This document shows positions 1-6,646 of a stretch of DNA of 6,952 nucleotides, piece by piece. Below the pieces are notes generated by a model. The model made no database searches. It had not been told where the DNA came from and saw nothing but the letters and a program-made list of their open reading frames with translations. Source of the DNA: Streptosporangiaceae bacterium (lineage in GTDB: Bacteria; Actinomycetota; Actinomycetes; Streptosporangiales; Streptosporangiaceae); the NCBI GenBank assembly GCA_030042885.1, contig JASHYW010000720.1, positions 1 to 6,952 of the forward strand. The letters run 5' to 3'. Each line of letters begins with the position of its first letter. Within the stretch, counting starts at the first letter, position 1. The position numbers and the translations under genes were made by a program.

Positions 1-881
1 GCCTGGTCTGGCAGCGGCGGCATTTCATCGTCGCCTACGCCACCGCCCGCAACGTGTCCATGTACACCGAGGCCAGGCTCGGCCAGCTCTGGCAGGTGCT
101 GACGCCGCTGCTCAACTCGGCCGTCTACTACCTGATCTTCGGGATCATCTTCGAGGCCAACCGCGGCATCCAGAACTACACCGCGTTCCTGGTCATCGGC
201 GTGTTCATCTTCGCCTTCACCGAGCGGTCGATCGTGGTCGGCTCCACCGTGATGCGGGCGAACATCCAGCTGATCCGCGCGCTGTACTTCCCGCGCGCCT
301 GCCTGCCGCTCGCCTACGTGCTGGTGGAGTTCCAGCAGCTGGCGCTGTCCATGCTGGTGGTGTTCGCCATCGTGCTCGGCACCGGGGAACCGCTCACCTG
401 GTACTGGCTGCTGCTGCTGCCGGCGCTGGTGCTGCAGGGGATGTTCAACGTGGGCGCCGCGCTGCTCATGGCCCGGTTCGGCGCGGGCGCCCAGGACTTC
501 AGCGAGCTGATCCCGTTCCTGACCCGGGTCTGGCGGTACTTCTGCGGGGTCATGTACAGCGTCACCTCGCTTCCGTCGTATGCCACGCTCCCGGTGTGGG
601 CGAAAGACCTCATCTCCTTGAACCCGGCGGCGGTCTACATCTCGCTGGCCAGGTACGCGCTCATGGCTACCATCCGCGCCGATGCGCCCGGCGCGAAGCC
701 GTACAACGCCGCGGCGTGTGCCGCCTTCAACGCGACGAAGCATCCGCCGCTGCAGGCCTACTGCCATCCGACCACCTCGATCAGCGAGCTGTGGCTGGCC
801 GGGATCGGCTGGGCCGTCGTCACGCTGGTGGTCGGCGCGGTGTACTTCTGGCAGGCCGAGACGCGGTACGGCCGCGGCTGA
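1..881 (+). CDS. ABC-2 type polysaccharide/teichoic acid exporter, permease subunit (5' end outside window)
   Basis: This is the membrane subunit of an ABC exporter of the Wzm/TagG type, which moves a lipid-linked polysaccharide or teichoic acid across the cytoplasmic membrane with a separate ATPase that is not in this window. The reading frame is open from base 3, so the gene begins upstream. The GTG at 54 is internal, because the residues before it (RRHFIVAYATARN) continue the cytoplasmic N-terminal helix that precedes the usual 'LGQLWQVLTPLL' entry into the first membrane span. Counting from base 54, hydrophobic spans lie near residues 20-34, 44-57, 86-108, 116-140, 155-170 and 247-266. 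The C-terminus, YFWQAETRYGRG, is typical of the family. Between the last two spans is an extra hydrophilic stretch of about 40 residues (about 207-246) with two cysteines (C222, C237), probably outside the cell. The family call is firm; the substrate is unknown. It converges on the asparagine-synthetase-like gene with 8 bases between stops. Confidence 0.9.
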   Translation, partial: LVWQRRHFIVAYATARNVSMYTEARLGQLWQVLTPLLNSAVYYLIFGIIFEANRGIQNYTAFLVIGVFIFAFTERSIVVGSTVMRANIQLIRALYFPRACLPLAYVLVEFQQLALSMLVVFAIVLGTGEPLTWYWLLLLPALVLQGMFNVGAALLMARFGAGAQDFSELIPFLTRVWRYFCGVMYSVTSLPSYATLPVWAKDLISLNPAAVYISLARYALMATIRADAPGAKPYNAAACAAFNATKHPPLQAYCHPTTSISELWLAGIGWAVVTLVVGAVYFWQAETRYGRG

Positions 882-889
882 ACCCACCG

Positions 890-2611
890 TTACCCGGTCA
901 CCCGGCCGGCGCTGTCCCGGCCCGGAGCCCGCGCGCCCGGCTGGCCCTTCGGCTCGCGGGCGTTCAGCCAGTCGCCGGATAGCAACGCGGCCAGGGTGGC
1001 CAGCGCCCAGACCGCGTCCGGGTCGGCGTGCGGAGGACGCAGCACGCGCTCGGCGGCCTGCCGTCGGACGATGTCGAACATCGGGCCCGCGCCGCCGAGG
1101 TCCAGCGTGTACTCGCGCAGGAACCGGGCCATCTCCGGCCCGTAGTGCCGCCGCCAGTCGGGCGAGGCCGCCGATCCGGGCCCGGCGGCGGGCCCTGGGC
1201 GAGCGGAGCCCGGTCTGGCCGCGAGCGCGTTGCGCGGGCCGCTCTTCCAGCCACTGCCCGCCAGGGGCAGCTCGAGCAGATCCGGGCAGAGCACCGCCAG
1301 CACCTCCCGGTGCAGGCGGTCCGTGATCCGGTCCGGCAGCGGAACGGCACGGGCCGCCCGGATCACGCGGTCGCCGAAGAACGGCTGGAGCAACGGCGAG
1401 CGCATCAGGTAGGCCTGACGGGCCGTGGCCGACCACCGGCCAGCGCGATTTACCAGGTAGAAGTCGTCCAGCGCGCGGAGCGGCCCGCGGGGCAGGGCCA
1501 CCGCATACGGGGTCAGGCTGGCGAGGTACTCCCCGGCGGCGGCCGGGCGCAGCAGCCCCAGCCGGCGGGTGGTCATGCGCCGGAACAGCTCGGTCCCGCG
1601 CGCCTCGCTCCAGGCCCTGGCGGGACCCGGCGACCTGCGGTCGTGCCAGGCAGCCGGGGCGTAGCCGCCGCGCAGCAGTTCACCGCCGTGGCCGCCGGCC
1701 TGCACCGGCTCGGCGGCGAAATGCGGGTCGGGCGTGCCGATGTTCTCATACGCCGACAGCATCCCGTCCGAGACGAGCACGGCCGAGCGGAGCCTGCCGA
1801 GCACGGCCATCTCATCCGGTGCCTGCCCTTCACCGGGCGGCTTCGGCTCGGTGACGACGTGGTCGACGCCGAGGCGCCCGGCGATCATGGCCGCCACCAC
1901 TACGTCGGGATGGCTGGCGAAGCCGTGCGTGCGGGCCCGGAACGGCACCTTGGCCGCCGTCAGCGTGGCGGCGATCAGCCTGCTGTCCTTGCCTCCGGTC
2001 AGGGACAGCTCGACCGGTCCGTCGGCGTCGCGCGGCGGGCTGGCCGCCTCGACCAGCGCGGCGGCGACCGCGCCGTACCGATCGGCGCCGCCCGTCCCGG
2101 CCCCTGCGGGACCGGCATCCTCATCCCGGGCGGAGGCCACGACCAGCCGGTCACCGGTCACCGTCAGCACTTGGCCGCAGCCCAGGGCCCCTACCCTCCT
2201 GAACGCGGTGGCGGCGCCGAACGGGTAGCCGACGGCGAGGAAGGCCCCGACCATGGCCGGATCGTGCTCGCCGAGCCGGCCGGTGACGGCAGCCGCCCAG
2301 CAGGCGCGGTCGCTGACCACCACCGCACCGGGGACCTCGGCCACGTAGACCGGGTCGATGCGCGCCAGGCCGGTGCGCGCCCGCAGCACGCCCGCCTCGG
2401 CCCAGATCGTCCCCGCGTGCGAGCGCGCAAGGGGCCCGGGACTGGCCTGTGTGCCCCAGCACACGACGGCCGCGCGCTCATCCGGCGCGTGCCACACCAC
2501 GACCGGCGGCCCCGGGATGGGCATGACCCGCGGATCGGTGCTGCTCGCCGCGCTGACCAGCGCGGCGCACACCTGGCGGGTGGCCGCGCTGATCGCGAGC
2601 GTGAAGTACAT
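890..2611 (-). CDS. Asparagine-synthetase-like amide-forming enzyme lacking the glutaminase cysteine
   Basis: The 573-residue product belongs to the asparagine synthase (AsnB-like) superfamily, whose members activate a carboxylate as an acyl-adenylate and attack it with ammonia or an amine. Residues 1 to about 190 resemble the N-terminal Ntn glutaminase fold (for example RIDPVYVAEVPGAVVVSD at 84-101), but residue 2 is Tyr instead of the catalytic Cys, so glutamine hydrolysis is unlikely. The synthetase domain has the ATP-binding PP-loop LTGGKDSR (204-211; usual form SGGxDS), the second conserved block GGHGGELLRGGY (306-317; compare SGDGGDELFGGY) and RSPLLQP (404-410). The ATG follows the preceding stop after 6 bases, and an upstream in-frame stop excludes a longer form. 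No clear Shine-Dalgarno is seen, so coupled translation is likely. Sugar-amidating relatives such as WbpS and WbtH occur in O-antigen loci, and cysteine-less relatives include beta-lactam synthetase and lasso peptide cyclases. The surrounding genes favour modification of a glycopolymer building block. The substrate is inferred, not shown. Confidence 0.82.
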   Translation of the reverse strand: MYFTLAISAATRQVCAALVSAASSTDPRVMPIPGPPVVVWHAPDERAAVVCWGTQASPGPLARSHAGTIWAEAGVLRARTGLARIDPVYVAEVPGAVVVSDRACWAAAVTGRLGEHDPAMVGAFLAVGYPFGAATAFRRVGALGCGQVLTVTGDRLVVASARDEDAGPAGAGTGGADRYGAVAAALVEAASPPRDADGPVELSLTGGKDSRLIAATLTAAKVPFRARTHGFASHPDVVVAAMIAGRLGVDHVVTEPKPPGEGQAPDEMAVLGRLRSAVLVSDGMLSAYENIGTPDPHFAAEPVQAGGHGGELLRGGYAPAAWHDRRSPGPARAWSEARGTELFRRMTTRRLGLLRPAAAGEYLASLTPYAVALPRGPLRALDDFYLVNRAGRWSATARQAYLMRSPLLQPFFGDRVIRAARAVPLPDRITDRLHREVLAVLCPDLLELPLAGSGWKSGPRNALAARPGSARPGPAAGPGSAASPDWRRHYGPEMARFLREYTLDLGGAGPMFDIVRRQAAERVLRPPHADPDAVWALATLAALLSGDWLNAREPKGQPGARAPGRDSAGRVTG

Positions 2612-2617
2612 TGCCGG

Positions 2618-4873
2618 TCAGCGGGATCCGAGCAGCTCGAGAGTTCCGGGGTCCGGCCCGGGCACCGACGGGTCGAGGTCCTGCCTGAGCAGCCTATGCC
2701 AGGCCTGGCACACGCGCGGCAGGCTGAAGGCGGCCGCCGCCTGCGCGTGCGCCGCCTCGCCCGCCTGCCGCCAGTCGTCCTCCCGGCCGAGCGCGGCGAT
2801 GGCGGCGGCCATGTCGGCAGGCCCGTCGTGAATCCAGCGCATGTCGTAGATGGTCTCGGCACCGGGCCAGTGCCGCAACACCGGTACCGCCCGCGACGCC
2901 ATCCCCTCGGCAGGAGCGACGTGAAAACTCTCGTCGTCGCTGGTGGACAGCACGAAGCCCACGCGGCGCAGCCAGGCCGCGACGTCCGGTCCGGCATCGT
3001 CGAACACCACGGCGCCGCGCAGCAGCGGGGACCGCTGCGCCCGGCGCATGGCGGTGGCGTAGTGCTCGCGCTCGGCCGGTTTCTGCCACACCCACCAGTG
3101 CTCCCATGGCATCCCCGACTTGACGAACAGCAGGTACCTGTCGTCTTCGCGGCGCAGTTCCTCGAGCACGTCCAGGGCCAGATCCGGGCGCTTGCGGGAG
3201 GGCACGATGCCGATCATGCCCAGGTGGAACCGGGCGCCGTCGAGTTTCGGCCGGTCCATCTGGGTGATGTCGATCGCGTTGGGCACGGTCGCGACCTTCG
3301 CCTCCGGCCAGCTGGTCCGCTCCCGGCACAGCCGTGCGTAGTGCCTGCTCACGCAGATCACCTGGTTCACGGCCCCGATCCTGACCTGGGCGGGGTAGTC
3401 CGACTCCAGCTCGAACCTGTGCAGCCGGACCAGCAGCCGTGACCCGCGCCGCTTGTGCCTGCTGTACCAGACGGCGTTCGGCCCGCACCATTCGCAGACC
3501 ACCACGTCAGCCCAGGCCGCCAGTTCGCGGCTGGCGGCCGGGTCGTGCCGGCCGAGCGCGGCCCACTGGTCCAGCCTCACCTCCAGATCCGGCTGCATCC
3601 TCAGGTAGTCAAGCAGCGGGGTGAAGAACTTGAGGTCATGACCGGCCACCACGACCCGTAGCGGTGCTGTGCTAGCCCGGGGGGGACGACCCCCCCCAGA
3701 CCCCCCCCGCTCACGGGGGGGCTGTCCGCCCCGCCGTACCCCCCTGACCGCCGCGGACAGGTACCCGCGCAGGCGCTCCGCGGCGCGCTCCAGCGTGAAC
3801 TGCTGTGCGGCGCGGCCTGTCCGGTCAGCGGCCAGCCGGTAAAGCGCGGGATCGGCCGCGGTCTCAGCCGCCGCGGCCACGACGTCGCTCAGGCTCGCCG
3901 CGAACAGCGGGTAGTCGGCACCGAGGAGACCCTCGTGCATCGGGGTGCGGTTGAGGATCACCGGGAGCCCGATGGCGCCGAACTCCAGGACCTTCGTGGA
4001 CAGTTCAAGGCTCGCGTCCAGGTCCGGGTGACGCCAGCTCAGCCCGATGTCGCAGGATGCCGCGAGCCGCAACGCCCCCTCCCGGGAGTGACCCCCGTGC
4101 CAGGTCACGCCCTGCGTGTCCAGGGCGGCGCGCATTCGCTGCTGGTAGCCAGCCGGGCTGTTGTGGATCTTGTCCCCGACCATGTGCAGTTCGGCGGCCA
4201 CGCCCCGGCCGGCCAGCAGCCGCGGCAGTTCGGTCATCTCCAGCGTGTTCCAGCGCGGCGCGAACTTGCCGGAGTACACCAGCCGCAGCGGAGTCCTGGC
4301 CGCGGCGGCGTCGCGGGCGGCGGGGATCTCGGCCAGGATCGGAGGCAGCAGCACGCACTTGCCGCACGCCGCGGGAATGCTGCCCTCCAGGAAGCACCGG
4401 AGTTCTTCGGTCTGGCACAGCAGGTAGCGGGCGGCGGAAGCGATCATCCCGAGCTCCTCGGCCGCAGCCGGCGTGAGCGCGGGAACCGATTGCGGGACAT
4501 CGGTCAGGTACGGCCACAGCCGCCCGGCGAACACCCCGCTCTCCGCCGTCGCGGCGGTGACCGCCCGGCCGCGCAGGACTACCAGGTCATGCGGCTCGTC
4601 CTCGTCCAGCCGGGCCAGCAGCCCCGGGACCGCAGCCACCGGGACCGGCCCCGGCCCGTCCAGCAGATGCTCCTCGAACGGCCTGCGCACGGTGACCATC
4701 GGCTCGGTCAGCAGCGGCCCGATCAGGCGGCTCGTCTGGACCGGCGCCTTGAGCACCAGGGTCACCGCGCAGCCCGCCCCCGTGAGCGCCTGCGTGACCG
4801 ATTGCAGCCAGATGGCCGAACCATCGATCATGTTCAGGTTGACATCACCGTAGACAAGCGCACGCGTGGTCAA
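2618..4873 (-). CDS. Tandem two-domain glycosyltransferase (GT-B, GT4-like fused to GT4-like)
   Basis: The 751-residue product carries two complete GT-B glycosyltransferase units, about twice the usual GT4 length. Unit 1 (about 1-375) has an N-terminal nucleotide-fold entry (VYGDVNLNMIDGSAIW), a C-terminal Rossmann start (LVYSGKF, 198-204) and a donor-binding block around S292-TKVLEFGAIGLPVI; its EX7E first Glu is not in place (E290 and E297 are six residues apart). Unit 2 (about 405-735) starts RVVVAGHDLKFF, has VPNAID (530-535), a lysine/arginine donor-phosphate block GMIGIVPSRKRPD (552-564), and a proper EX7E pair, E648 and E656, in a DDESFHVAPAEGMA stretch. A Gly/Pro/Arg-rich linker (about 377-401) joins them and is encoded by the G/C homopolymer repeat. 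No membrane span is apparent, so it is probably cytosolic or membrane-associated. The TTG start is supported by AAGGAG eight bases upstream. It likely adds two successive sugars to a glycopolymer; donors and acceptors are unknown. Confidence 0.85.
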   Translation of the reverse strand: MTTRALVYGDVNLNMIDGSAIWLQSVTQALTGAGCAVTLVLKAPVQTSRLIGPLLTEPMVTVRRPFEEHLLDGPGPVPVAAVPGLLARLDEDEPHDLVVLRGRAVTAATAESGVFAGRLWPYLTDVPQSVPALTPAAAEELGMIASAARYLLCQTEELRCFLEGSIPAACGKCVLLPPILAEIPAARDAAAARTPLRLVYSGKFAPRWNTLEMTELPRLLAGRGVAAELHMVGDKIHNSPAGYQQRMRAALDTQGVTWHGGHSREGALRLAASCDIGLSWRHPDLDASLELSTKVLEFGAIGLPVILNRTPMHEGLLGADYPLFAASLSDVVAAAAETAADPALYRLAADRTGRAAQQFTLERAAERLRGYLSAAVRGVRRGGQPPRERGGSGGGRPPRASTAPLRVVVAGHDLKFFTPLLDYLRMQPDLEVRLDQWAALGRHDPAASRELAAWADVVVCEWCGPNAVWYSRHKRRGSRLLVRLHRFELESDYPAQVRIGAVNQVICVSRHYARLCRERTSWPEAKVATVPNAIDITQMDRPKLDGARFHLGMIGIVPSRKRPDLALDVLEELRREDDRYLLFVKSGMPWEHWWVWQKPAEREHYATAMRRAQRSPLLRGAVVFDDAGPDVAAWLRRVGFVLSTSDDESFHVAPAEGMASRAVPVLRHWPGAETIYDMRWIHDGPADMAAAIAALGREDDWRQAGEAAHAQAAAAFSLPRVCQAWHRLLRQDLDPSVPGPDPGTLELLGSR
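3679..3744 (-). repeat. Palindromic G/C homopolymer cluster encoding the linker between the two glycosyltransferase units
   Basis: On the plus strand the order is G7 (3679-3685), ACGA, C8 (3690-3697), AGA, C8 (3701-3708), GCTCAC, G7 (3715-3721), followed by a further C6 (3739-3744). On the coding strand this reads C7-GTGAGC-G8-TCT-G8-TCGT-C7, so each G8 can pair with its neighbouring C7. That gives two 7-bp all-GC hairpins with loops of 6 and 4 bases. The paired G8 tracts could alternatively form a four-stranded G structure. The cluster is translated in frame as low-complexity Gly, Pro, Arg, Glu and Ser. Nothing else in the window looks like it. G-rich and C-rich palindromes of this look are, from general knowledge, frequent between actinomycete genes, so insertion of such an element into coding DNA is a reasonable but untested explanation. 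Confidence 0.85.
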
Positions 4874-4881
4874 CGCGGATG

Positions 4882-4887
4882 CTCCTT
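4882..4887 (-). promoter_or_regulatory. Ribosome binding site fixing the TTG start of the tandem glycosyltransferase
   Basis: The coding strand reads AAGGAG here, followed by eight bases and then TTG at 4873. The motif overlaps the TAA stop (4886-4888) of the preceding CgeB-like gene, so ribosomes finishing that gene end directly on the site, which suggests coupled translation. No ATG or GTG nearby has comparable support. Confidence 0.75.
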
Positions 4888-6646
4888 AGCTGAGAGAGAA
4901 GAACCGTAGCCCGTGACTGGAGCCGTCCGGCCCGAAGAACTCCCGCCGGGCCAGCGCAGGCTCGAGCGACCTCACATAAGCGTAGGCGAGACCGGCGTGG
5001 CCGACCGCGTCCGCCTGCGCGCACTCCCGCGCGCAGGCCAGGTCCAGCAGGTGCGACTCGTGGTACCCGCGGTCGGCCTGCCACGGCACGACCCACGGCG
5101 AGCGGGCCTGTTTGGCCGCGTCCGGCACCCACGGCACCGCCCCCGGGACGTGAGCCGCGTCCCGCCTCGCGGGGATGTCGGGGATCACGCTGATCATCAC
5201 GCCCAGGTCCGCCAGGTCGCCGAGCGCGGCGGTGACGGCGCGGCACGACCGCGCGGCGGCCTCCTCGTCCGGCGCCCCGACCGCCACCACGACCTCGGCG
5301 GGCGTCATCCGCTGCCCTTGCAGGCTGGCGGACAGGGCGGAAGCTCCGGCGGCGTCCTCGACCCGGGCCAGGACCGCGATCTGCCGCCCGGTGACCATCT
5401 GGTCGGGCAATCCGCCCAGCCGGGCCAGCCCGGCCAGATGGACCGGGGTGGCGTGCCCGGCGAAGATCTCCCGCAGCACCGGCATCACCTCCGGCTCGGC
5501 CGGCGGCTGCTCGGCCCTGGCCGACCCGATCAGCTCCCGGAGTGCGGACGGGGTCCAGCCGCCGTCGGGGCTGCCCTGGGCACCGGCGACCTGCTCGCCG
5601 GTGATCACGATCACGCGCGCGCCGCAAGCGAGTTGCTCGCGCGCCTGATCTGCCGACACGCTGACGAACACGCCGTGGTCCCGGTACAGCGCGGGCCGGC
5701 GGCGCCACGCGATCTCGCCGGTGAGCGTTACCGAGCCGGCCACCGAGTCGAGCAGGGCCCGCACGCCGGGGGGCTCGCGCGGATCCCGAGCGCCGGCGTA
5801 GACCGGGTCGCATGGACGGGCGGCCGGCAGCCCGATCGGGTTGAACCTGGCCAGCTGCACGCCGAAGCCGTCATCGGATACCGCGTCACAGCTGGCTGCC
5901 ACCCAGTCCAGGCCCGGCGCCAGGTGCGCCGGGATGTTGCGGACGAAGATCACTGGCTTGCCCAGCGCGCGGGCCGCTGCGATCAGCCGCCCGAGCCGCC
6001 TGCCGCGGTCGGTCGCGGCCGGATCGCCCGCGTACGCCCAGGCCGAGCCGGGCAGCATGGCCGCGGCTTCGATGAGGACCATGTCTGCGCCCGCGCTCTC
6101 CAGGATGACGTCCGCGTCGTGCGGCAGCAGCGGGTACACCGCCGCGTCAGGGGCGAGCGTCGCGCAGGCCTGCGGGGTGAGCACGCCGGTGACCACGATC
6201 CCCGGCGGGGTGAACCCGGCCGAGGCCGCACCGGGCGCGCCCAGCCCGGGCGCGGTGAGCGCGGACAAGAAGCGCTCCCCGCCGCCCGCCAGGTCGCCGA
6301 GCTGCGCAGACGCCAGGGCCAGGGTGGCGGCCCCCGGTCCGCCCAGGCCGCCGCGTTCCCGCCATAGCCGGATCAGGTCGAGCGGCAGCTGCACGCCACG
6401 CGACCACGGCCGCCGCGCCGCGTTGACCAGCGTGCGGCCGAGTGCCATCGTGGCGGACTCCTGCACTGCGGCCAGCCGCGCCTGCGTCATGGCCAGCTGC
6501 AGCCTGGTGTCGCGCAGCGTCCGCGCCAGCCGGTCGCGCTCGGCGGCCAGGCCGGGATCGCCTTCGGGCACCGGGCCGGTGGCCAGGCCGGAGTGGTCCG
6601 CGGGGACGGGATCGGGCTCGCCCGTCTCGCCGGTGACGGTGCTCAC
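4886..6646 (-). CDS. CgeB/YkvP-like glycosyltransferase with N-terminal coiled coil and GT2-like tail
   Basis: The product is 586 residues from the GTG at 6646. That start overlaps the upstream stop as GTGA and has GGAGG seven bases before it; an extension of 23 residues is open upstream but less likely. After a Pro/Gly-rich start, residues about 34-70 are a charged, heptad-like coiled coil (AAERDRLARTLRDTRLQLAM). Residues about 150-350 follow the CgeB pattern: a 'possible origin' strand DMVLIEAA (188-195), the GKPVIFVRNIPAHL strand (229-242), and a donor-site-like block AREQLACGARVIVI (335-348; compare the family's FELLACGTPVVS). A short GT2-like stretch follows (QIAVLARVEDAAGASALSA, about 422-440, then PAEVVVAVG), and the C-terminal GYHESHLLDLA segment recalls the tail of similar actinomycete proteins. 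No GT2 DXD metal-binding motif was recognised in the tail, so it may be structural rather than catalytic. The general class is fairly safe; activity and donor are unknown. It is presumably cytoplasmic and acts with the neighbouring glycosyltransferase. Confidence 0.68.
   Translation of the reverse strand: MSTVTGETGEPDPVPADHSGLATGPVPEGDPGLAAERDRLARTLRDTRLQLAMTQARLAAVQESATMALGRTLVNAARRPWSRGVQLPLDLIRLWRERGGLGGPGAATLALASAQLGDLAGGGERFLSALTAPGLGAPGAASAGFTPPGIVVTGVLTPQACATLAPDAAVYPLLPHDADVILESAGADMVLIEAAAMLPGSAWAYAGDPAATDRGRRLGRLIAAARALGKPVIFVRNIPAHLAPGLDWVAASCDAVSDDGFGVQLARFNPIGLPAARPCDPVYAGARDPREPPGVRALLDSVAGSVTLTGEIAWRRRPALYRDHGVFVSVSADQAREQLACGARVIVITGEQVAGAQGSPDGGWTPSALRELIGSARAEQPPAEPEVMPVLREIFAGHATPVHLAGLARLGGLPDQMVTGRQIAVLARVEDAAGASALSASLQGQRMTPAEVVVAVGAPDEEAAARSCRAVTAALGDLADLGVMISVIPDIPARRDAAHVPGAVPWVPDAAKQARSPWVVPWQADRGYHESHLLDLACARECAQADAVGHAGLAYAYVRSLEPALARREFFGPDGSSHGLRFFSLS

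Noticed and set aside
54..56. GTG as the true start of the ABC permease
   Set aside because: The frame is open to base 3, and the residues before 54 fit the family's N-terminal cytoplasmic segment, so the gene starts outside the window.
882..889. Bidirectional terminator between the convergent genes
   Set aside because: Only short GC inverted matches are visible around the junction, no better than background in this composition.
1028..3442. Long plus-strand open frame of 804 codons opposite the asparagine-synthetase-like and glycosyltransferase genes
   Set aside because: Its translation is rich in Arg, Gly, Pro and His with no recognisable domain, and it crosses two clearly real minus-strand genes. 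High GC removes stop codons from antisense frames.
3679..3721. Hairpins of the homopolymer cluster as a transcription terminator or intergenic region
   Set aside because: The main frame runs through uninterrupted into a full second glycosyltransferase unit, and no T-run follows on the coding strand.
4913..6367. Plus-strand open frame of 484 codons opposite the CgeB-like gene
   Set aside because: Low-complexity composition typical of an antisense shadow; the minus-strand frame has conserved motifs, ribosome site and operon overlaps.
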